The position numbers and the translations under genes were made by a program. Positions 35,730 to 45,354 of a stretch of 64,000 nt of DNA are shown here, in pieces. The first letter of the stretch is position 1. The number at the start of each line of letters is the position of its first letter. Source of the DNA: Parahaliea mediterranea. GTDB lineage: Bacteria; Pseudomonadota; Gammaproteobacteria; Pseudomonadales; Halieaceae. The notes beneath the pieces were generated by a model. That model was not told the DNA's origin. It saw nothing but the letters and a program-made list of their open reading frames with translations, and searched no databases. Location: contig NZ_QEWO01000007.1 in NCBI RefSeq assembly GCF_003402235.1, positions 124,001-188,000 on the forward strand. Direction: 5' to 3'.

Positions 35730-36626
35730 TTATTGCAGCAGGCCGGCCTGCAGGGCGTTCACGTCGGCGTCGCTGAGCTTGAGGCCCTCGCGCACGTAGG
35801 TGTCAAAATCGCCCCAGTGCTCGTCGATGCTGGCGAAGGCCGCCTCGATCCAGGGCTGCTGGACACCCATCATGATGGCGATCTGCCCGGCGGCCTGCTC
35901 GCCCTTGAACAGGCGCGCGAGCATCAGGTCCCGGCTGTGGGCCTCCAGCGAAATCGCGTTGCTTAGCAGGTAGTCCTGGATGATGGTGTCTCGCGGCACC
36001 CCCAGAATCTGTAGCAGGATGGCCGCGGCAAAGCCGGTTCTGTCCTTGCCGGCGGTGCAGTGCCACAGCACCGGTTCGCCCCCGGCATCGCGCACGGTGT
36101 GAATAAACTGGCGGAACTGGGGGGTAAACTCGTTGGCAAACTGCCGGTTGGCCTCGGTCATCAGGGCACTGGGGTCAAAGCCTTCAAAGTCACCACTTTC
36201 AAAACGCGCCTTCACCTCTTCCACCATCGCGGAGTTGCCATCGTCCAGGGTGGGGATGGCTAACACCGCAAAGGCCGGGTTGTCCGGCAGGCGGTCGGGC
36301 GCAGCATCTTTTTCAATCTGCGAGCGAAAGTCCACCAGGGTCTGCAGTTGCAGGCGCTGCAGCTGTTTGAGGTCAAAGCGGCTGGCCTGGGACAGGTCGC
36401 CGGCCCGGTACAGCACCCCCCAGCGCACCTGGCGGCCATCGGCAGTGCGGTAGCCGCCGAGGTCGCGGAAGTTGTCGATGCCCTCGAAGGCCAGCAGGCG
36501 GTGCGCCGGGCGCTCGGGCGCGGGGAGTTCGGCAGGGATGGCTACGGGCGCCGGGGGAATAAACTGGACAATGGCGATGCCGGCAATGACGACGGCAAGC
36601 GCCCACTTCCAAAGGCCTGATTTCAC
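35730..36626 (-). CDS. Tyrosine/dual-specificity protein phosphatase, membrane-anchored
   Basis: 298 residues. N-terminal membrane anchor or signal (WALAVVIAGIAIVQFIPP), then NFRDLGGYRTADGRQV and the active-site loop WHCTAGKDRTGFAAAILL (Cys-x5-Arg). This is the Y_phosphatase3 type, as in MptpB and lipid-phosphatase relatives. It probably faces the periplasm; substrate may be phosphoprotein or phosphoinositide-like. GTG start at 36626. Confidence 0.88.
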   Translation of the reverse strand: MKSGLWKWALAVVIAGIAIVQFIPPAPVAIPAELPAPERPAHRLLAFEGIDNFRDLGGYRTADGRQVRWGVLYRAGDLSQASRFDLKQLQRLQLQTLVDFRSQIEKDAAPDRLPDNPAFAVLAIPTLDDGNSAMVEEVKARFESGDFEGFDPSALMTEANRQFANEFTPQFRQFIHTVRDAGGEPVLWHCTAGKDRTGFAAAILLQILGVPRDTIIQDYLLSNAISLEAHSRDLMLARLFKGEQAAGQIAIMMGVQQPWIEAAFASIDEHWGDFDTYVREGLKLSDADVNALQAGLLQ

Positions 36627-36760
36627 ACGCTGCTCCGGGTGGCTACTGATGGGCGGGCAAGCTTAGCACCAACCGCGCCGGGGTGGGCAGCGGGCCCGGG
36701 GCGTGAGCGCAGGTGGCAAGGGCGGGTATGCCAGTTTGGCCTGGCCCGCCCGCCGAGGTG

Positions 36761-37462
36761 TTACTGCTCCAGCCGGAAGGTAATGCGCGTGGTCATGTCG
36801 CGCTGGCCGTAGGGCACGCCGTCCTGCACCGGGGCCTTGTACTTCCACTTGGCCAGGGTCTGCATGGCGGCCCGCTCAAACACCCCTTCCGGCTCGGCGG
36901 CCAGCACCCGGATATTCTCGGTGCGGCCGCTGGCGGCCACGTCAAAAATCAGGTCCACGTGGCCTTCGATGCCACGGCGCAGGGCCGATTGCGGATAGTC
37001 CGGCGCAATGCGAAAAACCGGCACGATGGTGGATGTGCCGGCGCCGGCACCAATGTCGCCCTGCACCGGTTCGGGGCTGAAGGGCTCCCCGGTGTAGGGG
37101 GTGCTGGTGGCAACCTCGGTGCGGGTGGTGGGGGTTTCCCAGCGCGGCGGTATCTCCGGCTCCTGGGGCTTTTCCACCGGCTCCTGGCGGCGGTTCTCCG
37201 GCGGTTTGGGGCGCTCCATATAGGGGTTGAAGTAGTTGCGCTCCACCGCTGGTAGCTCGGGCACCTCGGTGGTAATCAGGGCCTGCATCATCAGGAACAG
37301 GGCCGCGGTCACCACCGCCGCCAGGGCAGAGGCGCCGGCCCGTGAAACCAGGCGTGCCAGCCTGATCGCGGAGCCGTTATTGGCGGTGGTGTGGGAGAGC
37401 AGCGCCGCACTCAGGTTGCGGGGCAGGTGGGCATGGTTGTGAGAGTGGGCCTCGGTGTACAT
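36761..37462 (-). CDS. TonB-family energy-transducer protein
   Basis: 233 residues from ATG 37462, with GGAGG seven bases upstream. Cytoplasmic tail, one membrane helix near residues 45-62, then a Pro/Glu-rich periplasmic spacer (PKPPENRRQEPVEKPQEPEIPP). The TonB C-terminal domain has DYPQSALRRGIEGHVDLIFDV and ALAKWKYKAP-like end. It is downstream of a BlaI/M56 pair on the same strand, with a 135-bp gap. It may energise a receptor or act in sensing. ExbB/ExbD are not adjacent. Confidence 0.88.
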   Translation of the reverse strand: MYTEAHSHNHAHLPRNLSAALLSHTTANNGSAIRLARLVSRAGASALAAVVTAALFLMMQALITTEVPELPAVERNYFNPYMERPKPPENRRQEPVEKPQEPEIPPRWETPTTRTEVATSTPYTGEPFSPEPVQGDIGAGAGTSTIVPVFRIAPDYPQSALRRGIEGHVDLIFDVAASGRTENIRVLAAEPEGVFERAAMQTLAKWKYKAPVQDGVPYGQRDMTTRITFRLEQ

Positions 37463-37597
37463 GGTTGAATCCTCCGGGAGGGCGGCTGCCGGCGGCACGG
37501 CACTACCCTCCTGTCGTCAGCGGGATAAAAAGGTGAGTCGTTTTTGTTGCGGCGCGGTTGCGCCGGACTACGGCAGCTTGCGTGTGGGCGCTGAACC

Positions 37598-38824
37598 TCA
37601 GGGCGGCCGGTCGGTAACCGGAGAGTGCCGTCCGCCAAGCTCCTGGCCCGGCAGCGGGGGTGTTTGGGGAGAGGGCACAGAGAAGGTGCCGAAAGAGCTC
37701 GGCTGGCGGTTCTGGCCGCGCGCTGGCTCTGCCGCCAAACGGTAGTCGGAGCGGTTGATCTCCAGCGCCAGTCCCGGCATGCGAGTGGCCGGTGGAATAC
37801 GCTGTGGCAGCAGGGCCACCGGCACTGGCGCTGGCGGTTCCCGGGCCGGTAGCAGGTGAATGCTGAGTGGTTGCACGCTGGCGCCGGGGCTGGCATCGCG
37901 CTGGGTGCCCGGGCTCAGCCCCGCCAGCGGCAGCGCCAGCGCCAGGCTGAGGGGGATCAGCCAGGGCCAGCCAGTGGCGCTGTCGGAGTGGTCTAGCCCC
38001 GGCGAGCAGATGTTTCGAATGCGCAGGGCAAGGTCCGGCTGGCGGCTCAGGGACATGGCTGCCAGCGGGCGTGGATGGCGGGCCTGGGCCAGCAGCAGCG
38101 CGGCGTAGTCCGGCGGTGGGTGGCGGGCTGCCAGCACATGGTTGTCGCAGGCCTGCTCCGAGGCCAGGGCCAGTTGGCCCAGGGCCTGGCGCAGGCCGGG
38201 AATGGGCCAGTAGAGCACAGCGGCGATCTGCCCCAGCAGGTGGGTCACCCAGTCGCCCCGGCGAATATGGCCCAGTTCATGATCCAGCACCATGGCCCGC
38301 TCGGCGCCGGTGAGTGTTGAGCGCGTCGGCACCAGAATCACCGGGTTCAGCCAGCCCCAGGTCATGGGGCTGTTGATGCGCTCGCTGCACAGGATGCGCA
38401 GGCGCGCCGGCAAGGGGCCGGGCCGCCCCGGCAACAGCTGGAGCCAGTCATTCCCCGCCGGGCGGGCGGCAACGGTGATGCGCAGCAGCCTGGCAAGTTC
38501 CCATGCCAGCTGGCTTGCCTTGGCGGCGGCCACCGCCAGGTAGATGAGCAGGGCCGCGCCCGCGAGGGCAGAGGCGGCCCCGGCGTTGCCTGCCGGCAGC
38601 AGGGGCAGGGACCAGGCCGGCGCAACCGGGGCCAGCACCGGCAGGGCAACCAGGCACAGCAGGGTGGCGAAGGGAGCGCGGTGGCGCACCGCCGCTGAAC
38701 TCATGCCGAGGTCGCTGGTGAGCAGTGCGCCCAGCGACAGCACCAGCAGGGCCTTGGCAAACAGCAGCGCCAGGCCACCCGGGGATGGGGTCGAGAGACT
38801 GAGTAGCTCGATCCATCCGCTCAT
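37598..38824 (-). CDS. M56-family (BlaR1/MecR1-like) membrane metallopeptidase
   Basis: 408 residues. Four or so membrane helices; the gluzincin site VLDHELGHIRRGDWVTHL (HExxH) lies near residue 181, with downstream LASEQACDNHVLA supplying the third ligand region. A Pro-rich tail replaces the penicillin-binding sensor of BlaR1. Homologues cleave a BlaI-type repressor on signalling. The repressor gene lies six bases upstream. Confidence 0.9.
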   Translation of the reverse strand: MSGWIELLSLSTPSPGGLALLFAKALLVLSLGALLTSDLGMSSAAVRHRAPFATLLCLVALPVLAPVAPAWSLPLLPAGNAGAASALAGAALLIYLAVAAAKASQLAWELARLLRITVAARPAGNDWLQLLPGRPGPLPARLRILCSERINSPMTWGWLNPVILVPTRSTLTGAERAMVLDHELGHIRRGDWVTHLLGQIAAVLYWPIPGLRQALGQLALASEQACDNHVLAARHPPPDYAALLLAQARHPRPLAAMSLSRQPDLALRIRNICSPGLDHSDSATGWPWLIPLSLALALPLAGLSPGTQRDASPGASVQPLSIHLLPAREPPAPVPVALLPQRIPPATRMPGLALEINRSDYRLAAEPARGQNRQPSSFGTFSVPSPQTPPLPGQELGGRHSPVTDRPP

Positions 38825-38830
38825 GCCGGT

Positions 38831-39220
38831 CTACTCCCGCCGCCGGGCGCGTTCGCGCTCGATGAGGGCGGCGAGTTCGTCCAACTCGTCGTCCGCGAGG
38901 TCGTTGGCCCCCAGCCCCAGCAGGGCATTGGCCGCACTGTGGGTGGAGCCGCCAAAGAACGTTTTGACCAGGCGTCGCAAGGCCCCCTGGCGGGCATGGG
39001 TGAGCGGTTGGGCCGGGGCGTAGATGTAGCGCGCGCCCGTCTGTTCGAAGGTGACCTGGCCCTTGTCCACCAGAATGGCTAGCAGGGCCCGCACCGCCGA
39101 ATAACTGGGCGCGTTGGGCAGGGCGGCGTGAATGTCGCGGGCCGAGGCGCGGCCGTGCTCATACAGCAGATCCATGATCTGCCGCTCCCTGCGACTGAGT
39201 TGCTGACCGCTGGTGGCCAT
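38831..39220 (-). CDS. BlaI/MecI/CopY-family transcriptional repressor
   Basis: 129 residues. Winged-helix N-terminal domain LSRRERQIMDLLYEHGRASARDIHAALP and YSAVRALLAILVDKGQVTFEQTGARYIYAP, with a dimerisation C-terminus. Binds inverted repeats as a dimer. AGGAGG ribosome site before ATG 39220. A near-ideal palindromic operator and a TTGACA box lie just upstream, pointing to autorepression of the blaI-M56-tonB operon. Confidence 0.93.
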   Translation of the reverse strand: MATSGQQLSRRERQIMDLLYEHGRASARDIHAALPNAPSYSAVRALLAILVDKGQVTFEQTGARYIYAPAQPLTHARQGALRRLVKTFFGGSTHSAANALLGLGANDLADDELDELAALIERERARRRE

Positions 39221-39230
39221 CGGTCCTCCT

Positions 39231-39263
39231 GCTAATTTATTAGCATGTTGCTAATAAATTAGC
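39231..39263. promoter_or_regulatory. Perfect 33-bp palindromic operator for the BlaI-type repressor
   Basis: Left arm GCTAATTTATTAGCA, centre TGT, right arm TGCTAATAAATTAGC, a perfect 15-base inverted repeat. Each arm is itself nearly palindromic (GCTAAT...ATTAGC), so two repressor dimers could bind side by side. It lies between the -35 box and the repressor ATG, covering the -10 region. Confidence 0.85.
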
Positions 39264-39283
39264 ACCCACGGTCAGGATGTCAA
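39255..39283 (-). promoter_or_regulatory. Promoter of the blaI-M56-tonB operon
   Basis: A perfect TTGACA at 39283-39278 on the minus strand. With 17-bp spacing, the -10 is AATTTA (39260-39255), inside the operator. Repressor occupancy would block polymerase. Confidence 0.65.
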
Positions 39284-39297
39284 GGCCGCTGTGGCCC

Positions 39298-39657
39298 TCA
39301 GCCCTGGATGGCGTTCTCCGGGCCCCAGTAGGCGCGCATGGAAACCACCTTGCCGGCGTCGTTGAATTCGAACACGTCGATCACGTCCATCTTCATGCCG
39401 GGCAATATCACCTGGAAGGGGAAGGCCACGGCATTGCCGGCGCAGCGCGGCGTGCCGGTGAGAGCCAGCTTGGCGCCGGCGCCCATGGCCCCTTCGTAGA
39501 AGGTGCAAATGGCCTCGATGCCGTGGTGGGGGTCGGTGCCTACCGGGTCTTCCACGGTGGCATCGTCGGCGTAAAGATCGCGGATGATGCCGAGGTCGGA
39601 GCTTTCAAAGGCGGCAATGTAGCGATCGACAGCGGCCAGTTTGTCTGCGGTTTCCAT
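39298..39657 (-). CDS. Steroid delta5-3-ketosteroid isomerase (NTF2/SnoaL fold)
   Basis: 119 residues. Close to the Comamonas/Pseudomonas ketosteroid isomerases over the whole length: RYIAAFESSDL, YADDATVEDPVG and FNDAGKVVSMRAYWG. Catalytic residues are present at Tyr13, Asp37 and Asp94 (equivalents of Tyr14, Asp38 and Asp99). It moves the C5-C6 double bond of 3-keto-delta5 steroids to C4-C5. Located downstream of two acyl-CoA dehydrogenases on the same strand, which supports a steroid-degradation role. Confidence 0.87.
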   Translation of the reverse strand: METADKLAAVDRYIAAFESSDLGIIRDLYADDATVEDPVGTDPHHGIEAICTFYEGAMGAGAKLALTGTPRCAGNAVAFPFQVILPGMKMDVIDVFEFNDAGKVVSMRAYWGPENAIQG

Positions 39658-39747
39658 GGTGCTTTCCTTTTATTGTTGCGTTGGGCTGGTTGGGTGAATT
39701 GTGAATACGTTGAGCAGGTTGAAAAGTTTGCTGCGTACCCGTGCGGC

Positions 39748-40887
39748 TCAATAGCCGCACAGGCTGGCGTAGCGGTCTTTGTGGAAGCCCGTATCGCCCA
39801 GGATTTGCATGGCCACCCGGGCGCGCTTCAGGAAGAAACCGATTTCCAGTTCGTCGGTGACGCCAATGCCGCCGTGCATCTGCACCGCTTCGTTGGTGAC
39901 CCGCTTGGCCAGTTCGTTCAGCTTGGCCTTGGCCAGGCTGGCCATCAGCGGCAGTTGCTCGGGCTGTTCGTCCACGACAGACAGGGCCTGCAGCACAACA
40001 GACTGGCACAGTTCCAGCTCCACCTGGATCTGGGCCGCGCGGTGTTGCAGGGCCTGGAAGCTGCCGATCAGGGCGCCGAACTGCTTGCGCTCCTTGAGGT
40101 AGGCCACGGTGCGCTCGAAGCTCTCTTTCGCCAGGCCCAGCATTTCCGCCGCCATGGCGACGCGGCCGCGATCAAGCACCGCTTCCAGCACCGGCCAGGC
40201 GGCGCCGGCTTCGCCAATCACCGCCTCGGCGGGCACGTTCACCTGTTCAAAGCGAATGTTGGCGGCATTGCGGCTGTCGGCCATGATGGTGCGCTGCACG
40301 CTGACCCCGGCGCTATCGCGCGGCAGCAGCACCAGGCTCAGGCCGTCGCGGCTGTCACGCTCGCCACTGCTGCGGGCCACCACCAGCAGCTGGTCGGCGC
40401 TGTGGCCGTCCAGCACAAAGCACTTGCTGCCGTTCAGGGTGTAGCCGTCCCCCGCCGGGGTGAGGGTGGTGTCAATCTGCTGCGGGCGGTGATGGTGGCT
40501 CTCCTCCAGCGCCAGGGCGGTGGTGACCTCGCCGGCGGCGATGGCCGGCAGCCACTGCTCTTTTTGCTGCTCGCTGCCGCCGAGCAGAATGGCGCTGGCG
40601 CCAAGCACGGCGCTGGCAAACAGGGGAGACGCGGTGAGGGTGCGGCCGCTCTGCTCAATCACCAGGCCCAGTCCGGCAAAGCCGAATTCCAGGCCGCCGT
40701 AGGCTTCCGGCAGGGTGATGCTGGCCCAGCCCAGTTCGCACATCTCCCGCCACAGGGCGGGGTCGTAGCCGGTGTCGTCGCGGGCGTCGCGCAGCTTGCG
40801 CAGGGCCTCCACCGGTGCCCGCTCGGCCAGAAAGTCCCGCGCGGTGTCCTGCAGCAGGCGCTGCTCTTCGTTCAATACCAATGCCAT
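39748..40887 (-). CDS. Acyl-CoA dehydrogenase, subunit of a probable paired complex
   Basis: 379 residues. N-terminal helical domain (LNEEQRLLQDTARDFLAER), beta domain with ALALEESHHH and NGSKCFVLDG, and C-terminal helical domain (RKQFGALIGSFQALQHRAAQ, QMHGGIGVTDE). No Glu is evident at the usual catalytic site in the C-terminal half, as in the non-catalytic partner of two-gene ACADs. It starts 20 bp after the other ACAD. Paired ACADs of this kind act on steroid side chains in actinobacteria and proteobacteria. Confidence 0.86.
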   Translation of the reverse strand: MALVLNEEQRLLQDTARDFLAERAPVEALRKLRDARDDTGYDPALWREMCELGWASITLPEAYGGLEFGFAGLGLVIEQSGRTLTASPLFASAVLGASAILLGGSEQQKEQWLPAIAAGEVTTALALEESHHHRPQQIDTTLTPAGDGYTLNGSKCFVLDGHSADQLLVVARSSGERDSRDGLSLVLLPRDSAGVSVQRTIMADSRNAANIRFEQVNVPAEAVIGEAGAAWPVLEAVLDRGRVAMAAEMLGLAKESFERTVAYLKERKQFGALIGSFQALQHRAAQIQVELELCQSVVLQALSVVDEQPEQLPLMASLAKAKLNELAKRVTNEAVQMHGGIGVTDELEIGFFLKRARVAMQILGDTGFHKDRYASLCGY

Positions 40888-40906
40888 GATGTTTCCTTGC
40901 GCGCTC

Positions 40907-42094
40907 TCAGGACTGGGGGAGTTGAAGTGCGTTTTTGGCGATCACGTTCAGCTGCACCTCCGAGGTGCCGCCGGCGATGGTCATGGCCTTGGACATGGCC
41001 CACAACCGCAGCGTATCCAGCTCGGACGCGCTGAAGCCTTCGCCTTCCCAGCCCAGTCCGCGGCTGCCCATGATGGCCAGCAGCAGTTCACTTTTCACTT
41101 TCTCGGCCTCGGTGCCGGCGTACTTCATCACCAGCGGCGCGGCGCTGTGCACTTTGGCGGCGCGCTCCTCAAAGGTGCGAAAGTGGGTGAGGGCAATGGC
41201 CTGCATTTGCATTTCGTAGTCGACCAGGTCCGAGCGCAGCTGGGCGTCGGCAATCTTGCCGTCCTCAAAGGGCAGGTATTCGCGCGCGGCCACGGTGGGC
41301 GGCACCTGTTCGCGGGGGGAGTCGCTGCCCATTTCCGACATCAGCTTGCGCTCGTGCACAAGCAGGGCCTTGGCGATGGACCAGCCCTTGTTCAGCTCGC
41401 CCACAAGGTTTTCCTTCGGCACTTTGACGTTGTCGAAGAAGGTCTGGCAGAACTCGGACTCGCCGCTGATCAGCTCGATTGGAGTGACGCTCACGCCGGG
41501 GGAGGCCATGTCGATGAGCAGGAAGCTGATGCCCTCCTGCTTCTTGGCGGCGGGGTCGGTGCGCACCAGGCAGAAAATCCAGTCGGACTTGTCGGCACTG
41601 GTGGTCCAGATTTTGGAGCCGTTGACCAGGTAGTGGTCGCCCATGTCCTCGGCACGGGTCTGCAGGCTGGCCAGGTCAGAACCCGAGCCCGGCTCGGAAT
41701 AGCCCTGGCACCAGCGAATCTCGCCGTTGACGATGGCGCGGATGTGCTGCTGCTTCTGCGCTTCGTTGCCGTATTCCAGCAGGGCTGGGCCCAGCATCCA
41801 GATACCGAGGCTGTACAGTGGCGTGCGCGCATTGATGCGCTTCATTTCTTCTTTCAGAATGCGCGCTTGCTGCGGGTTCAGGCCACCGCCGCCGTAGGCG
41901 GTGGGCCACTCCGGCGCGGTCCAGCCGCGCTCGCGCATGCGCTCAAACCAGAGGCGGGCGTCTTCGCTGGCAAAACTGCCCTGGCGTCCGCCCCAGTACT
42001 GCTCTTCAGGGGCGGCCAGGCTGCGCTGGCTTTGGGGGCAGTTGTCCTCAAGCCACTGCCGCACCTCACTGCGGAAGGTTTCCAGTTGCTCCAC
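40907..42094 (-). CDS. Acyl-CoA dehydrogenase, partner subunit
   Basis: 395 residues from GTG 42094, which has GGAG upstream; a longer frame to 42163 has no ribosome site. Contains CQGYSEPGSGSDLASLQTRA (FAD/substrate loop), VNGSKIWTTSADKSDWIFCLVRTD and the C-terminal TIAGGTSEVQLNVIAKNAL. FAD enzyme for alpha,beta-dehydrogenation of an acyl-CoA. First gene of a minus-strand set ACAD-ACAD-ketosteroid isomerase. The divergent SDR lies 373 bp away across a tandem repeat. Confidence 0.9.
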   Translation of the reverse strand: MEQLETFRSEVRQWLEDNCPQSQRSLAAPEEQYWGGRQGSFASEDARLWFERMRERGWTAPEWPTAYGGGGLNPQQARILKEEMKRINARTPLYSLGIWMLGPALLEYGNEAQKQQHIRAIVNGEIRWCQGYSEPGSGSDLASLQTRAEDMGDHYLVNGSKIWTTSADKSDWIFCLVRTDPAAKKQEGISFLLIDMASPGVSVTPIELISGESEFCQTFFDNVKVPKENLVGELNKGWSIAKALLVHERKLMSEMGSDSPREQVPPTVAAREYLPFEDGKIADAQLRSDLVDYEMQMQAIALTHFRTFEERAAKVHSAAPLVMKYAGTEAEKVKSELLLAIMGSRGLGWEGEGFSASELDTLRLWAMSKAMTIAGGTSEVQLNVIAKNALQLPQS

Positions 42095-42345
42095 GGTGTT
42101 GGGTTCTCCTGTGGTGGGCAAAAAAGTAATGGGCCAGCATAGCGGCCAGCGCCGCTGAGGCAATGACCTTAGCAGTCACCCGCGCTGACAATACAGCACC
42201 CGGCCGCCGGGTTTAGTCACTCCCGGGCGCGCGGTACAGTGCCGCGAACCGGGCCGCGTTGACCTGCCCGGGCGGCGCGGCCATGCTGGCGTGCGGCCAC
42301 GCGGCTGCCAGGGTGGCGGGCTTTCACTGGCAATTCACCCTGGTG

Positions 42346-42420
42346 ATACAAGCACTGGCAACACATGCGCTGGCTACTTATGCGCTGGTTACTCAAGTGC
42401 GGGCTACTCAAGTAACAGTA
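42346..42420. repeat. 15-bp degenerate tandem repeat in the ACAD-SDR divergent region
   Basis: Five head-to-tail 15-mers (ATACAAGCACTGGCA, ACACATGCGCTGGCT, ACTTATGCGCTGGTT, ACTCAAGTGCGGGCT, ACTCAAGTAACAGTA). They lie within the 373-bp gap 42095-42467 between the divergent acyl-CoA dehydrogenase and SDR genes. An overlapping short frame would read as ALATHALATYALVTQ, but nothing supports a protein. The rest of the gap holds no gene that can be recognised. Confidence 0.75.
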
Positions 42421-42467
42421 CAGCGGCAACAACGATATCAATGCGGATAACAACAAGGAGCGCCAAG

Positions 42468-43217
42468 ATGCGTCGATTTGAAGAAAAGGTAGTGCTGGTC
42501 ACCGGCGCGGGCAGCGGCATCGGCCAGGGCAGCGCCCTGCGCATTGCCGCTGAGGGCGGCAGCGTATTCTGCGTGGACCTGGATCAGGCCAGCGCCGAAG
42601 CCACCGCGCGGCAGGTGCGCGACGCCGGGGGCGAGGCCACCGCCCACGCCTGCGATGTCAGCGACGAGCAGCAGGTGATCGATTGTGTGGCGGCCTGCGT
42701 GGCCCGCTACGGCAGCCTGTATGCCCTGATCAACATGGCGGGCATCCTGCGCTTTGACGATACCCGCGAGATCAAGCTCAGCCAGTGGCAGAAGGTGCTG
42801 GATGTGAATGTCACCGGCACCATGCTGTTCTGCCGCGAGGCCCTGCCGCACCTGATCGACAGCGGCGGCAGCATTGTCAACGCTGCTTCCACCGCGGCCC
42901 TGGCCGGTCTGCCCTGCGGCACGGCCTATTCCGCCAGTAAGGGGGCGGTGCTGGCCATGACCCGCAGTATCGCCATCGACTTCGCCAAGCAGGGCGTGCG
43001 CGCCAACTGCGTGTGCCCGGGGGATATCAACTCCGGCATGACGGTGGGCATCGAATGGCCCGCGACCATGGACTTCGACCTGATGCCGCGCATTGTGTCC
43101 ATCAGCGGCGCCAAAGGGCCGGAGGCCATCAGCGGGGTGATTGCCATGCTGGCCTCGGAAGATGCCATTCACATCACCGGCGAGGATATTCGCGTGGACG
43201 GCGGCACGCTGTCCTAA
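42468..43217 (+). CDS. Short-chain dehydrogenase/reductase (classical SDR)
   Basis: 249 residues from ATG 42468, with AAGGAG upstream. Cofactor loop VTGAGSGIGQG, NNAG-equivalent INMAGILRF, catalytic Ser (NAASTAAL), Tyr-x-x-x-Lys (YSASKGAV) and VCPGDINSGM. Probable NAD-dependent oxidation or reduction of a hydroxyl group; the neighbours suggest a hydroxysteroid or acyl intermediate. Convergent with the HtrA-type gene at a 10-bp gap. Confidence 0.9.
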   Translation: MRRFEEKVVLVTGAGSGIGQGSALRIAAEGGSVFCVDLDQASAEATARQVRDAGGEATAHACDVSDEQQVIDCVAACVARYGSLYALINMAGILRFDDTREIKLSQWQKVLDVNVTGTMLFCREALPHLIDSGGSIVNAASTAALAGLPCGTAYSASKGAVLAMTRSIAIDFAKQGVRANCVCPGDINSGMTVGIEWPATMDFDLMPRIVSISGAKGPEAISGVIAMLASEDAIHITGEDIRVDGGTLS

Positions 43218-43227
43218 GCGGCGGGGC

Positions 43228-44415
<1,188 letters not shown>

Positions 44416-44621
44416 CGGGCCTCCTTGCTGTAGGGCGAGCATACCTCGCTCCATCAGACAGCGCGAGCGGCCCCGCGGTTCAACAGAGCAGCCGCACCTG
44501 CCCTTTGCCCGGCGCTGCCCGGGCCTTTCGTTGAGCACACCGCGGGCATTTGCTTAACTCCCTGTCCCAATGCTACCGCGCCGCTGCTGGCCGGCCGGCG
44601 TGTACTAACGGGAGAGGTGCT

Positions 44622-45338
44622 GTGGAAAAGCTGATTTATCCCCTGTGGGCGAAAACCGACGGCGACGCCCTGCGTGAGACCTTGCTCAACGAAACGATTC
44701 CCGCCCTGCGGGCCTGCGAGGGCACCCGCGCGGTGCGCCTGACCGTGGCGGACAGCGCCGTGGCGAGCGCCGCCCCCAAGCGCATTGAGCGCCTGCCGCC
44801 AGCACCAGTTGCGGTGGTTTCCCTGTGGCTGGACAACGGCGGCGACCGGGCGGCGCAGGAAGCGCTGCTTGCTGGCGCCTGCGAGCGCTTCGACTGCCTG
44901 CTGGTGACCGAAGCCGAGCCCATCGTTAACCGCGACCAGCCGCCGGCCGCCGATGGCCGCGTGCCGGGCTGGTGCCAGGTGGTGTTTCTGGAAACGCCGC
45001 CGCGCCTCAGCCGCCAGCAGTGGCTGGACATCTGGCAGGGCAGCCACACCCGGGTGGCCATTGATGTGCAGGCCAACTTTGCCTACCGGCAGAACGTGGT
45101 GGTGCGCGCTTTCTGCGAGGGCGAGCGCCTGCCGGATGCCATGATCGAAGAGGACTTCCCCGCCGCGGCGATGACCTCGGATCACGCTTTTTACGGCGCG
45201 CAGGACGACGACGAACTGCAGCGCCGGGTGGGCGCCATGATGGACAGCTGCGCCCGCTTTATCGACTTCGACCGCATGGATGTACTGCCCATGAGCGAGT
45301 ACATCTTCGGGGATCTGCTGACCGCCCAGTTCCGCTAG
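44622..45338 (+). CDS. EthD-like dimeric alpha-beta barrel protein
   Basis: 238 residues from GTG 44622 (GGGAGAGG upstream). Two ferredoxin-like halves: one beginning LIYPLWAK and the second beginning WCQVVFLETPPRLSRQQWLDIWQGSHTRVA, where the W-x8-H pattern is typical of EthD-type proteins. These occur near ring-hydroxylation and steroid genes, but the reaction is usually unknown. Alternatively an unassigned dimeric barrel. Confidence 0.68.
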   Translation: MEKLIYPLWAKTDGDALRETLLNETIPALRACEGTRAVRLTVADSAVASAAPKRIERLPPAPVAVVSLWLDNGGDRAAQEALLAGACERFDCLLVTEAEPIVNRDQPPAADGRVPGWCQVVFLETPPRLSRQQWLDIWQGSHTRVAIDVQANFAYRQNVVVRAFCEGERLPDAMIEEDFPAAAMTSDHAFYGAQDDDELQRRVGAMMDSCARFIDFDRMDVLPMSEYIFGDLLTAQFR

Positions 45339-45354
45339 CGCTCTCCCCGCCTCA

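Noticed and set aside
39277-41034. 585-residue forward frame over the ACAD/isomerase region
   Set aside because: Antisense shadow; the minus strand encodes clear dehydrogenases and isomerase.
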